Positions 1 to 8,940 are shown, counted from the first letter of the stretch. The stretch is 64,000 nt of DNA from Trinickia mobilis (GCF_017315705.1 NZ_JAFLRF010000015.1:71008-135007), one strand, 5' to 3'. Numbers and translations: made by a program. The notes: a model not told the origin generated them from the letters alone.

Positions 1-872
1 GTTCATCCTTGGAAGTTCTTGCGACTAACTCAAGGCTAGTCGCCCCTAGATCCACTGGTTTTCGTAGATGGTCCTTCGGAAGACACGGGCAGCAAAGAAC
101 GCCATGTGCTCGAGCTCATGCTCCATTTCTTCAGCCTTCTCGATCAAACTCCCGTCACTCCAGGGGGCGTCCACATGTACCCAGCGATTTCAATATTTCC
201 GCAATGTATGGACACAGTTGAAGTGCAGGTAAGACCCAGCTATCGACCCGATCAGATGCTCGGCCGGCATCACCTTGTAAAGCAACTGGCCGACAGCCGG
301 CTGCCGCAGCAGGCCGGCATGCGGCTCGATCACGCCCTCCGGGGCGGGTACAGGCGCTGGCGCCATCGCCTTTATCCATATCATCAGTGTACGCCGACCG
401 TCGACCGCCTGCCCGGTCCCGTGGCGCCGTGCGTCGATGCCGACCGCCTGAGCAGCTTCACGCGTTTGGGCGACCAGCTTTTCGGGCTTGATGCCAAGCG
501 CCTGGGCGAACGAAGATAGCGCGCAGTAAGGCTGGCGACGGAGGGGTGCCGGCTGGCCGCAAAGGTCCGGTCGATGTCCGCCTCAAAGACGAGGTCTTTT
601 TGATTGCGGCGGGACGTGGCCCACGAGCTGCAAAGAACCAACACAAATGCAGCAATGACGGCTTTATCATGCGGATAGTCATTCACGAGTGAATGACAGT
701 CGGCGGGATGTCACTGATGCAGGAAACCGCAGTCCAACTGCTCGATGCCGCCACCGTCAGCAACCCGCAACCACATTGCTGACGCCCATTAGCCGGCCGA
801 TGACCCGCCAATTATTGTCGGCTGAGAAGCGTCCGGGCAGCAACCTCCCCCGATGTGTCTCGCGGGCCGCAT
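1..872. other. Stretch without a convincing intact gene
   Basis: No frame here has a good start, ribosome binding site and protein-like composition together. The minus strand between about 190 and 565 reads like a former coding sequence and is listed separately. The rest shows nothing I recognise. Confidence 0.5.
190..565 (-). pseudogene. Possible decayed coding fragment, unknown family
   Basis: One minus-strand frame stays open for about 120 codons and has protein-like composition, with stretches such as ALGIKPEKLVAQTREA and YKVMPAEHLIGSIAGSYLHF. It has no usable start codon, because an in-frame TGA lies just upstream. The codons before that stop look more natural in a second frame, which begins near 686 with an ATG and a hydrophobic segment. 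The simplest reading is a gene broken by a frameshift, but I do not recognise the family. Confidence 0.25.
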
Positions 873-885
873 TCAGAGAATGCGG
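867..885. repeat. Perfect hairpin over a stop codon
   Basis: CCGCATTC and GAATGCGG are perfect 8-base arms around a 3-base loop. The hairpin overlaps the stop codon of the small minus-strand gene at 873-1064. No run of T follows on the minus strand, so it is not a textbook intrinsic terminator, but it could end or stabilise that transcript. Confidence 0.4.
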
Positions 886-1064
886 AGGTTGCGAATTTTC
901 CCGATTCGGGGCGAACGCTTTAGGATCAGCTCGGTGATGTACTCAGGCAAGAGCGCCCGCGGCACATTGGCCGGAATGTCTTCCACGAGTTGCGAGGGAG
1001 CGCGAACGATGAATTCCACCGGCGCACTTTTCAGGCTGTGCTCATAGCTGACGCGGTAATCCAT
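873..1064 (-). CDS. Small hypothetical protein (63 aa)
   Basis: The frame is open further upstream, but the upstream part is arginine- and alanine-rich and not protein-like. I therefore take the ATG giving MDYRVSYEHSLKSAPVEF. The product is soluble and mixed in composition, with a basic C-terminus (LKRSPRIGKIRNLRIL). No membrane segment, signal peptide or known motif is visible. There is no clear ribosome binding site and no partner gene. Function is unknown, and it may itself be a remnant of a longer gene. Confidence 0.4.
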   Translation of the reverse strand: MDYRVSYEHSLKSAPVEFIVRAPSQLVEDIPANVPRALLPEYITELILKRSPRIGKIRNLRIL

Positions 1065-1545
1065 GAACGTCGCGCTTCTAGACGGCGAACTTGCCGTGCC
1101 GGATTCTATCAGCGCGCACGGTCGGGCTGCACATGGGTATTCGACCTCGGCTGCGGCAGACGCGCAACGCCGTGAGACCCGGCGAGGCATGCACGATTCG
1201 CCTCAGCCCCATGCCCGTCCACCGCGAAACACCGGGGGATTCCCGCGATAACAAGCGAATTATCGCGGCTAACGCCGTCGCAAAAAAACCGGCTAACCGA
1301 GTTTTGATCCATGTTCGGCCCCAGCAGCAGCCGAGATCCGCGCCGAAAGGCCTGGTAAAGGCATGTCACAAATACCTGGAGGGAATCTGCCGCCCAGTAG
1401 TCGACCAGTCGCCTGACACCGCCATACGGATTTTGCGGTTCATTGCAAATGGGCAGCCCTTTCGGCTAAGAATCAGCGGGAGATCAGGAATTAGGCCGCG
1501 GTGCCATGTGCGGTCGAGCGTCGCGCCCAGTCCGTAGCTGCCCCG
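1065..1545. other. Intergenic stretch, no gene supported
   Basis: Several frames are open but none has coding character. The only structured element is the inverted repeat at 1244-1267. Confidence 0.5.
1244..1267. repeat. Perfect inverted repeat, 8-base arms and 8-base spacer
   Basis: CGCGATAA and TTATCGCG are perfect arms separated by CAAGCGAA. The geometry fits either a dimeric repressor operator or a tyrosine-recombinase core site. No regulator or recombinase gene lies next to it, so its role cannot be assigned. Confidence 0.5.
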
Positions 1546-1932
1546 TTATGTCCTCTCTGCATGCTTCCGGACGGCGTCCCGCGTTGAAAGGGGAAGCGCG
1601 AGAAACTCGGTCTCCCTCAGTTCTGTCCACTCCTGCGTGAAAGGCAGATAGAGCTGGATGATCCACGACCGACCATCGGCTCGCTCATCCCGCCGCGCGG
1701 CGTACGGATGCACGATCTCACCATCGGCGCGCACACGGTCGAACCGCAATAATCGCTTACGCGGGTACGGATCGCTATCCAGCTTCTCGTCCATCATTCG
1801 CGTCATTGCTTCGTAGGGAAAGCCAGGATGTGCAGACGTATCCGCCTCATCCATGGACGCATGAATATAGTCGCTTTCTGTCCGATGGCAATCTTCTAGT
1901 TCTGCTTCGTCGAGCACCACTTCCTCGATCAT
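1546..1932 (-). CDS. Hypothetical acidic protein (128 aa), possibly missing its N-terminus
   Basis: The product is soluble and rich in Asp, Glu and Arg. It begins MIEEVVLDEAELEDCHR and contains RPRS-like basic patches and a WIIQLYLPF segment. No family is recognised. In-frame coding character continues upstream of this ATG for about 28 codons (residues such as TAIRLVEDDPAWYEGPQY), up to a TAG at 2017-2019. Six codons before that TAG lies an ATG at 2037. The original protein may therefore have started at 2037 and been cut by a nonsense mutation, with translation now restarting internally. No good ribosome binding site is visible at either start. Confidence 0.5.
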   Translation of the reverse strand: MIEEVVLDEAELEDCHRTESDYIHASMDEADTSAHPGFPYEAMTRMMDEKLDSDPYPRKRLLRFDRVRADGEIVHPYAARRDERADGRSWIIQLYLPFTQEWTELRETEFLALPLSTRDAVRKHAERT

Positions 1933-2035
1933 GTACTGTGGGCCTTCATACCAGGCTGGGTCGTCTTCGACGAGCCGGATCGCCGTTACGGTCCTCGTGC
2001 CTGTGTCCGTACAGTGCTACCAGAATGGACCACAC

Positions 2036-2266
2036 ATGAATTCAAGGCCTAAGTGGAAATCAGACGGCTTCATGGGCTATCTCGACCCGCAAGAAATCCG
2101 GTTTCAAATCAATGAAGTGAAGTTAAACTCTTTGATGCACATCGGCGTAGCCCGAAAGGTCGGCCTTCTCGGCCTTCGCCAGAAAACTGTCCCCACCTTT
2201 TACATAAACTTGTTCCTCGGGGACGACGAAAGTATCAACCAGTATGCTTTCGTTGAGGGCATTTGA
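2036..2266 (+). CDS. Possible small hypothetical protein (76 aa)
   Basis: This short frame begins MNSRPKWKSDGFMGYLDP and ends INQYAFVEGI. Its composition is protein-like, but the ribosome binding site is weak and it overlaps the 3' end of the convergent FUSC gene by about 30 bases. No motif is recognised. It could be a chance frame or a remnant. Confidence 0.25.
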   Translation: MNSRPKWKSDGFMGYLDPQEIRFQINEVKLNSLMHIGVARKVGLLGLRQKTVPTFYINLFLGDDESINQYAFVEGI

Positions 2267-3272
2267 CACGCCTCGCGACGCCGTGTACAGCCAGCGCAAA
2301 TAGCAGACCTATCGTGCTGCCCACCGCTACGTTGATCAAACGCTCGCTCGCGAAGGTCCATGACTGCCCGGCAACCACGAACGCCATCGCAGCGCAGCCG
2401 CAGCGCGTGCCGAATGCAACGACGTAGGGCCGAATGCAGACGAGCGTCAGCAACGCAGCAAGGACAATCAGGTCCCGCGAGAAGGCGTCATGGGGCACCA
2501 GCAAGCCGGCGAAGATACCGGCCGGCACGCCTACAATGGTGCCAGCGATGCGATCACGAAACTTGAGCCGGGCACTCGCCGCACTTCCCGTCACCACGCT
2601 CGCCGCAGACCAGATCATCCATTGTCCATGCTCGATATGCCTCCACTCCACGAACGCTGCAGCGACGCCGACGGCGAGCGCTACGGCAATCATTGGCTCG
2701 ATGTATGGAACACGATCGGCAATATCGGAACGCTTGAACCATTTCGCGAAGTGCGTCAAATGCGAAACTTCCGGACGGCGTTCGCGATAGTGGTCTATTG
2801 AAGAAATCAGCAGGACCGGCAAGAAGGCGGTCCAGATGAACGGAAGCGTTTCGAATCCCTGATGAATGAGTGCTGACCGCCTGACTCCTTCGGCGCTCTC
2901 GCAGGCGAGGTAAAGCACGGGAATGAACGTAAAGCTTCCGAGCCAACGCAGCGCGCTTCCCCGTGCAGTCACCAGCATCGACCCCATTGCCAGCAGGGTG
3001 GTGACTCCGACAAACAGCGGTGGATAGGCGAGCGAGGCCATCAATACCACGAAGCCTGCTCCAATGGCTATTCCCTGAGCGACTACCCCGAGTGGGGCGA
3101 GATCCGAGCGATCCACGGCGATCGAGGCCGACATGGTTACTAACGAAACCATCAACCATTCGGTCTTGCCTGAAACCAACGCGAGCACGCTCAATGGGAA
3201 GAGAGCGGTCAACGCACGAACCAGTGCCTTGCCATCGATTGCGGCCACAATGCGCGACACGGCCACCACCAT
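2235..3272 (-). CDS. FUSC-family inner-membrane protein
   Basis: A 345-residue integral membrane protein with two blocks of about five hydrophobic segments each, at roughly residues 20-150 and 190-335, joined by a polar linker (IDHYRERRPEVSHLTHFAKW). This two-block layout is typical of the fusaric-acid-resistance / aromatic acid exporter superfamily (FUSC, AaeB-like). It is shorter than AaeB (about 650 residues) and lacks the large cytoplasmic domains, so it matches the compact FUSC proteins. Its ATG overlaps the stop of the upstream YecD-like gene (TGATG), which suggests coupled translation. Export of an aromatic or other weak acid linked to the cluster is a reasonable inference, but the substrate is unknown. 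Confidence 0.7.
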   Translation of the reverse strand: MVVAVSRIVAAIDGKALVRALTALFPLSVLALVSGKTEWLMVSLVTMSASIAVDRSDLAPLGVVAQGIAIGAGFVVLMASLAYPPLFVGVTTLLAMGSMLVTARGSALRWLGSFTFIPVLYLACESAEGVRRSALIHQGFETLPFIWTAFLPVLLISSIDHYRERRPEVSHLTHFAKWFKRSDIADRVPYIEPMIAVALAVGVAAAFVEWRHIEHGQWMIWSAASVVTGSAASARLKFRDRIAGTIVGVPAGIFAGLLVPHDAFSRDLIVLAALLTLVCIRPYVVAFGTRCGCAAMAFVVAGQSWTFASERLINVAVGSTIGLLFALAVHGVARRVKCPQRKHTG

Positions 3273-3853
3273 CAGTCCGCGAGTGCCCCAATCACGTCCT
3301 CGAACTGCCGCACCAGGCCAAGCCTCGGGAAAACGTAATTCATCGACGCCTGGTGATGCTCGGACGCTTCGCAGCTCATCGCATCCTCAACGAGCACGAG
3401 TGTGTAGCCGAGTTCATAGCCGGCTCGCGCTGTTGATTCGACGCCGATATTCGTCGAAATTCCACCGAGCACGACGGTCTTGATGCCCCGACGACGCAAT
3501 TGCAGATCAAGTTCCGTGCCGTGAAATGCGTTCCACTGCCGCTTCGTGATCTTGAGATCTTCTTCGCTTACTTCAAGCACTTCGGGAAAGTCCCACCAAG
3601 TCGAGGGTAGTCCGCCAGCAGGCAGCGTTACGGGCTGATCGACGGGCTGCTTCAGGGCATCGTCGAAATCTAGGCTCCAGCCTACGCGCACCAGCACGAC
3701 TGGCGCGCCGATCTCCCGGAAGCGCTTCGCGAGCTTCGCCGAGGCCGTCAGTACGGACTCGGCGGGTCGGGGGGCCTTTGCGAAGCCGAGGATGCCCTGC
3801 TGGAGGTCGATCAGAACGAGTGCGGTGGTCTGGGGGTCGAGTCTTTGCAACAT
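3272..3853 (-). CDS. Isochorismatase-fold protein of the YecD type, nucleophile cysteine absent
   Basis: This 193-residue protein follows E. coli YecD closely along its length, with LVLIDLQQGIL near the N-terminus, KRQWNAFHGTELDLQLRRRG mid-way and GGISTNIGVESTARAGYELG near the end. Isochorismatase-fold hydrolases use an Asp-Lys-Cys triad. Here Asp16 and a lysine at 101 or 104 are present, but the cysteine position is Gly137 in TNIGV. YecD has the same substitution, so this is a family trait and not damage. Such proteins have no established reaction. The start has a good GGAAGG ribosome binding site. It lies 3' of the BadI-like gene and overlaps the FUSC gene. Confidence 0.8.
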   Translation of the reverse strand: MLQRLDPQTTALVLIDLQQGILGFAKAPRPAESVLTASAKLAKRFREIGAPVVLVRVGWSLDFDDALKQPVDQPVTLPAGGLPSTWWDFPEVLEVSEEDLKITKRQWNAFHGTELDLQLRRRGIKTVVLGGISTNIGVESTARAGYELGYTLVLVEDAMSCEASEHHQASMNYVFPRLGLVRQFEDVIGALAD

Positions 3854-3960
3854 GCTTACCTTCCGTTCAACTTAACGAGTCGATAGTGCGTCGGGAACGG
3901 AGTCAGCCTCGCTGGCCCGCCTCAATGGACTATACGTTCTTAACATACCTCTTAACCTGA

Positions 3961-4752
3961 TCACGCACGACCGCGGAACTTCCGGAAGTCTGGCTTCCGC
4001 TTTTCCAGAAAAGCAGAAATGCCTTCCATATTCTCCGTATTTCCATATATTGACGCGAGCAATTCCGATGTCGGGAAATACGATCCATAGAATTCTTGAT
4101 CCGAGCCTGCGTTTAGCGCCAACTTCGCGATACGGAGACTTTGCGGGCTCTTGTCCAAGATCTCCTGGCACAAGGTTTCCACCGCAGCGTCTAGCTCTTC
4201 ACCTTTCACTACGTCATTGATCAGACCCATATCAAGCGCCTGTTGGGCGGTGTACAACCGACACGTGTAAAGCATTTCGCGTGCCTTACGCTCTCCAACG
4301 TAGCGTGCCAGTAGTTGGCATGCTCCCCAGATTGGGACGCTGCCGACGCGTGGCCCGGTTTGCCCAAACTTTGCGTCCTCGCTGGCGATCGTCATATCGC
4401 AGAATAGATTGATCTCGTTCCCTCCTCCGACACAAAATCCGCGCACTTTCGCGATCACCGGTTTGTCCATCATCCGCATGACGGATGAAAGTGCGAACAA
4501 CCTGCGCATATGTTTCCGACCGACTTCTGGAACTCGTTCCTGTTGGTCTCGGATATCGCCACCCGAGCAGAAGGCTTTATCACCAGCACCGGTTAATACG
4601 ACAACACCCACAGACGGGTCATCCGCTGCGACGTGCATCGCAGCAGTCAGCTCTTCGTAGGTCCGGGGACGCACCGCGTTGCGCACCTCTGGTCGATTGA
4701 TTGTGACCGTTGCGATCCCTGATTCTGCGGTGTAGAGAATGTCTTGAAATTC
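3961..4752 (-). CDS. Crotonase-fold acyl-CoA hydrolase/hydratase resembling BadI and MenB
   Basis: A 263-residue enoyl-CoA hydratase/isomerase superfamily enzyme. The start MEFQDILYTAESGIATVTIN, the AFCSGGD oxyanion segment, GFCVGGGNEI and FGQTGPRVGS follow the pattern of 2-ketocyclohexanecarboxyl-CoA hydrolase (BadI) and of 1,4-dihydroxy-2-naphthoyl-CoA synthase, more than ordinary crotonase. The end (EKRKPDFRKF) is also BadI-like. Those relatives open or close rings in CoA thioesters, so a ring-opening hydrolase is plausible here. The frame is open 15 codons further upstream, but MEFQD is the conserved start. It follows the CoA-transferase fusion gene on the same strand with an 86-base gap. 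Confidence 0.8.
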   Translation of the reverse strand, partial: EFQDILYTAESGIATVTINRPEVRNAVRPRTYEELTAAMHVAADDPSVGVVVLTGAGDKAFCSGGDIRDQQERVPEVGRKHMRRLFALSSVMRMMDKPVIAKVRGFCVGGGNEINLFCDMTIASEDAKFGQTGPRVGSVPIWGACQLLARYVGERKAREMLYTCRLYTAQQALDMGLINDVVKGEELDAAVETLCQEILDKSPQSLRIAKLALNAGSDQEFYGSYFPTSELLASIYGNTENMEGISAFLEKRKPDFRKFRGRA

Positions 4753-4838
4753 CATGGTAATTGGAGTCCAAATAAGTTGAATTAATACGTCCGCCATTCG
4801 ATGGGATATAGCGTGCTAGTTCCGGAATATCCGCGGAC

Positions 4839-6896
4839 TCAAGGTGTTTTCGTGACGCGCTCGGCGCCTCTTTCCGCATGGCTATCATTGCCTGCAGCCC
4901 AAGTCAGGTGCACGCTCGAGGGGTGACCTATCAGCGTACCGAGACGCGCCGGGGTTTTTGACAGACGCATTGGTGAGCCGAAAACCTCCCAGCCTCTGCC
5001 TGCGTCATCGTAGCCAACCACGATTAGCTCTCGCGCGATGGTTTGGCGATGCGTGCAAACTTCCGCAATAGTCGCCGCTTGACAGGTATATGCCCGAGGT
5101 TCGACCGCCTGATTCCACAAACCTTGAGTCATCCATGCCCCCACGTCCTGCATGGAAATGTCGATTACGCTCCCGCGACCCGTCTTATCGCGGCGTGCCA
5201 ATCCAGCGATGATTGCGAGCAGTCCGGTTTGCCCTCCTGCTATATCCGCAGCCGAGATGCCGGCTTTAATTGGCCGCCCCTCGACACGAGTGGCATCCAT
5301 CATCCCTGACATGGCCTGAATTACTGTATCTACAGCAGGGCGTCCGTCGTACACCGAGTGCGCCCCAAAACCAGAGATGCTGCAGTAGATGAGCTTGGAA
5401 TTAATCTCAAGAAGCCTGCTCGGGCTGAATCCCAATCGGGCGAGCGCACCTGGCTTCATATTTTCGACGAGCACATCTGCCTCAGTGAGCAAGTCAATCA
5501 GATAGTCACAGTCCTGCTTCTTACGAAGGTCGAGTTCCACACTGCGTTTCTGTCCATTGCTCGCAACAAAAAAGTGGCTGACACCGTCGCGCATCGGAGA
5601 CCACGAGCGCGCATTCTCGCCTCCCGGCGCCTCCACTTTGATCACGTCCGCTCCCAAACTCGCAAGATGACGCGCGGTGAGTGGCGCAGTGGTCAACTGT
5701 CCGATCTCAATCACACGCAGTCCAGCGAACGGTGCATTGATGGAGTTCTCGCTAGACTTGAACGGTATGGGAGGATTCGCATCGACGAAATGCAGGAAGT
5801 CATGCTCTGGGCGACCGAGACGCGCGCTATCAGGAGGGGGAACCATCGCCGTGGGTACCTCCCCCCAGTCATGGCGGATCAACGGCCCGGCCACCCTCAC
5901 TCGTCTACCACTAACCGGATCATCCACTTCCCTCACTGTGCCGCGCCATGCGAGATTGGGCTCTCTCTCAAGCTGGCTGATCGTAAGAATGCCCCCACAA
6001 GGGATTCCCTGTTGTCCAAGCATGTCAGCAAGATCCGACAACGGAAGGCGATTCGTCCACGCTGCGATGGCTGCGTCAATTTCCCCGCGATGCGCTAAGC
6101 GTCCTGTGAGCGTGACAAACCGCGCGTCATCAGTCAGATTGGGACCGATCAGTTGAGCAACGCGTTTCCACTGAGTGTCATTGGTCGTACAGATCAAGAT
6201 CCACCCGTCAGCGGCTGGATACGCGTTCCAGGGTACTGCCATCCCGTGTCCATTACCGAGGCGCTGCGGTTTGAGACCTGCGTAATGCGCCGGCATGAAC
6301 GTCGTCAAGGAATTTACGCCAACGTCAAACAGTGCCACTTCAACGTTTTGCCCGAAGCCATCCCGCGCAAGGACATGAACGGCCACACCGATCCCACTTG
6401 CGGCATAAAGCGCGGCCGACATCTCCAGTACCGGCACTCCGACAGCCACAGCCGGCCGTTCAGTCAAGCCTGTAGTTCCAAGCACACCCGTGAGGGCCTG
6501 CAATTCGATTTCGTCCGCATATCTGCCAGCCAGCGGCCCACTCGCCCCAAACGCCGTGATGTCGCAAATAATCGGCCGCTCAGGTATCCTAATCGTCCAA
6601 GACGAAGGAAATGCATCATCTGCATCGGAACTGAGGATAACAATATCCGACGCGTCGATAATCGCATTGACAGCCTCAATATCCGCTGGTACATCGGGGT
6701 CGACTAGGATGCTGTGCTTCCCAGCGACCGCGCTCACCCGGTCGCGCCATTTTCCCGGACGATCTTTCCGCGGCGAGCGCGGCTCGACGACATATACTTC
6801 TGCGCCAAGGTCAGCAATTAGGCGACCGCATGCTCCAACAGCGGTGCGCGAACCCATTTCTACCACACGCAATCCTGAATATGGCATCTCAGACAT
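4839..6896 (-). CDS. Fused double family-III CoA-transferase (CaiB/BaiF type)
   Basis: A 685-residue protein made of two CaiB/BaiF domains in tandem. The first (about 1-375) starts with GLRVVEMGSRTAVGACG, and the second (about 388-685) restarts with GLRVIEIGQLTTAPLTARHL. Family-III CoA-transferases carry the CoA on an Asp in a V-x-x-D-x-x-x-G context. The second domain keeps it (Asp551 in GISAADIAGG), whereas the first has Glu158 in VPVLEMSA. The second domain is short: it runs from WMTQGLW almost directly to the C-terminal motif GSPMRLSKTPARLG, so about 100 residues of its small domain are missing. The start MSEMP has an AAGGTG ribosome binding site. The likely role is CoA activation of the cluster substrate, or of an intermediate. 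Confidence 0.85.
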   Translation of the reverse strand: MSEMPYSGLRVVEMGSRTAVGACGRLIADLGAEVYVVEPRSPRKDRPGKWRDRVSAVAGKHSILVDPDVPADIEAVNAIIDASDIVILSSDADDAFPSSWTIRIPERPIICDITAFGASGPLAGRYADEIELQALTGVLGTTGLTERPAVAVGVPVLEMSAALYAASGIGVAVHVLARDGFGQNVEVALFDVGVNSLTTFMPAHYAGLKPQRLGNGHGMAVPWNAYPAADGWILICTTNDTQWKRVAQLIGPNLTDDARFVTLTGRLAHRGEIDAAIAAWTNRLPLSDLADMLGQQGIPCGGILTISQLEREPNLAWRGTVREVDDPVSGRRVRVAGPLIRHDWGEVPTAMVPPPDSARLGRPEHDFLHFVDANPPIPFKSSENSINAPFAGLRVIEIGQLTTAPLTARHLASLGADVIKVEAPGGENARSWSPMRDGVSHFFVASNGQKRSVELDLRKKQDCDYLIDLLTEADVLVENMKPGALARLGFSPSRLLEINSKLIYCSISGFGAHSVYDGRPAVDTVIQAMSGMMDATRVEGRPIKAGISAADIAGGQTGLLAIIAGLARRDKTGRGSVIDISMQDVGAWMTQGLWNQAVEPRAYTCQAATIAEVCTHRQTIARELIVVGYDDAGRGWEVFGSPMRLSKTPARLGTLIGHPSSVHLTWAAGNDSHAERGAERVTKTP

Positions 6897-7184
6897 AGAG
6901 GCACCTTGAATTAATAATTTCGTCCCGACTGGACGATATAGCGTCTCGCGACGGCGCATATCGTCCGCTGTCGTAATGTCGCAGGTCACAAGCCGCATAG
7001 TTAGCGCCTTCGCCCCTTGAACCTTACTCCGCCGAGGGTTGATGGAAACAGTTCGCCAGCCTAACCATGCTGAGTCGAACGCGTCTGTGGCAATGCCGAG
7101 TACTTTCCAGAATCAGCAAGCGCGTCGACCCGAGCTATAGCTCGCGGGTGGAAAGGGGCATCGATCAGCCTTGTCGCATGCTAG
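6897..7184. other. Intergenic region with a short palindrome
   Basis: This gap separates the CoA-transferase gene from the enoyl-CoA hydratase gene upstream of it. It carries the perfect palindrome GAGCTATAGCTC at 7132-7143, inside a larger imperfect stem (CCCGAGC/GCTCGCGGG). The stem may be a transcription attenuator or a protein site. No gene is seen. Confidence 0.45.
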
Positions 7185-7967
7185 TCAGGCTCCCTTGAAG
7201 TTCGCCTGGCGCTTTTCAAGAAACGCCGCAATACCTTCTGCCTTGTCCTCGGTGCCATAGACCGTTGTGACGAGCATCGTTTCAAATTCGATCGCAGAGG
7301 CAAGATCCATCTGCATCCCCCGATGCACCGCACGCTTCACAAAAGCAAGCGCTATTGGTGCGCGCGTGGCATAGTGATCCGCGAGTTTCAACGCTTCGGT
7401 CAAAGCGCTCCCATTTGCGGTGCGTCGATTGATCAACCCGATTCGCAACGCCTCCGCGGAGTCGATCGGTTCAGCCGCGAAAAGCAAATCGAGTGCATTG
7501 GCCATGCCCACAACCCTGGGAAGTCGTTGGGTACCACCCGCTCCGGCCACAGTGCCGATACGGGAACTGGTAATAGCGAACGTAGCATTTTCACTTGCGA
7601 CTCTGAGGTCTGCAGCGAGCGCCAGCTCCAGACCACCGGTCATGCAAAACCCCTCAATTGCGGCAATGACCGGTTTCGGTGACTGCTCGAGAGCATCGTT
7701 CAAACGATGCCAGTGCCCAAAGTAGCGACGCCCCTGCAGCGCAGTGCTAACTTGGAATGCTTCGGTTAGGTCAGCACCCGCGGAGAAGTACTCGCTTCCA
7801 CCAGTCAAGACAATGGCGGAAACGTCTTTATTTTCGGCGGCCTCGCCGCATGCGCCCACGATGTCATCCATCATCTGCTCGCTCACCGCATTGCGACGAG
7901 TGGGCCTATTAAGTTGAATTACAAATGCTGACCGCTGAATCTGCGTAGTGATGGTTTCAAAAGACAT
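7185..7967 (-). CDS. Enoyl-CoA hydratase/isomerase family protein
   Basis: A 260-residue crotonase-fold protein. It has the CoA and oxyanion-hole segment YFSAGADLTEAF, then GFCMTGGLELALAADLRVA containing the first catalytic glutamate, then TVAGAGGTQRLPRVVG. The position of the second catalytic glutamate, in the segment FAITSSRIG, is not acidic. A standard hydratase mechanism is therefore uncertain, and an isomerase or lyase role is possible. A strong AAGGGAG ribosome binding site precedes MSFETIT. Its start overlaps the end of the alpha/beta hydrolase gene by 11 bases, so the two are probably translated together. It is only distantly related to the BadI-like enzyme at 3961-4752. Confidence 0.85.
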   Translation of the reverse strand: MSFETITTQIQRSAFVIQLNRPTRRNAVSEQMMDDIVGACGEAAENKDVSAIVLTGGSEYFSAGADLTEAFQVSTALQGRRYFGHWHRLNDALEQSPKPVIAAIEGFCMTGGLELALAADLRVASENATFAITSSRIGTVAGAGGTQRLPRVVGMANALDLLFAAEPIDSAEALRIGLINRRTANGSALTEALKLADHYATRAPIALAFVKRAVHRGMQMDLASAIEFETMLVTTVYGTEDKAEGIAAFLEKRQANFKGA

Positions 7968-8883
7968 TGTCGTCTCCCTTAAGATGGAATTGAATCAAGC
8001 AACGATTGACAATGTCGCTTGCTTCGTATGGCAGCCAGTGACCAGCGCCCGTGACCGTTTCGATGTGGATTCCGGGAAGCGCTTCTGAAAGCCTGGCCCG
8101 GCGCTCGTCGAAGGACGGAAAGATGAGGGGATCGCTAGCGCCCAGCATGACCTGGACAGGTACGCCGACAGATCGGATGTCACCGATGACGGTGTCGAGA
8201 TGACTGATTCGTCGGCTGTCGTAGCGGGCGTTTGCGACGTTCCACAAGTGAATATCGACCGCCGTTGCGTCGGGAGATGGCGTCTTGTTCAACATCCAAC
8301 GACCCAAGTTTCGTGCGGTGGCAGCACGAACTTCCTCCTGCGTCGTATCCGGTCCCTTAAATACCTTCTCGAGCTCGATGTCACGGCCCGTCGGCCGGCC
8401 AAAGCCGGCCGGACTAACGAGTGTCAGTCGTTGCAAGTTATATCCTCGTCGCCACAAGGCGGCCGCCGTAGCGGCCGCGACGGCCCCGCCAAAGCTGAAT
8501 CCGGCGATATGAAACGCTGAGTCAGTTTCCAGGACGAGACCAACTGAGTCTGCGACCCAGTCAAGATACTCACTAGTTTCGATTTTTACCGGCGGAGATC
8601 CAGACTCGCCAAACCCAGGCAGGTCAATCGTGACCACCAGGAAATGCCTGGATAGTGCCTCGACATTGCGCAACCAATGATTCCGCGAGCCAGAGCCGCC
8701 ATGAATTAAAAAGAGGACGGGACCGCTGCCGACGCTTCGATAGGCGAGACCGGCGACATAGTCGCGAGCGCCGAAACGGTCAGGTAGCGTTTCCACGGGT
8801 CCCAAATCCGGGAAAACGTCTTCAGCGTATGCTTTCGACACGAGGTCTCCTCCAAAACGCGCGTTTGTTTGACTACGATCCAT
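7957..8883 (-). CDS. Alpha/beta-fold hydrolase (C-C hydrolase-like)
   Basis: A 308-residue alpha/beta hydrolase with the oxyanion segment LIHGGSGSRNHW (residues 60-70), LPGFGESG (88-95), the nucleophile elbow GFSFGG with Ser130, and GAGHWLPYE for the catalytic histidine near 283. The layout matches meta-cleavage product hydrolases and related lactonases or esterases of aromatic breakdown. The substrate cannot be told from sequence. The first about 25 residues precede the fold and the ribosome binding site is weak, so the start may lie downstream. It overlaps the following hydratase gene and belongs to the minus-strand catabolic operon. Confidence 0.8.
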   Translation of the reverse strand: MDRSQTNARFGGDLVSKAYAEDVFPDLGPVETLPDRFGARDYVAGLAYRSVGSGPVLFLIHGGSGSRNHWLRNVEALSRHFLVVTIDLPGFGESGSPPVKIETSEYLDWVADSVGLVLETDSAFHIAGFSFGGAVAAATAAALWRRGYNLQRLTLVSPAGFGRPTGRDIELEKVFKGPDTTQEEVRAATARNLGRWMLNKTPSPDATAVDIHLWNVANARYDSRRISHLDTVIGDIRSVGVPVQVMLGASDPLIFPSFDERRARLSEALPGIHIETVTGAGHWLPYEASDIVNRCLIQFHLKGDDNVF

Positions 8884-8940
8884 GTAGATACACCAATTGC
8901 CCGGAAAGCTACTTTTGACTTGATCGCATACGAAGACTTT

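Noticed and set aside
5358-6098. 246-codon open frame on the plus strand
   Set aside because: It is antisense to the CoA-transferase fusion, which has clear domain motifs on the other strand, and its own composition is not protein-like.
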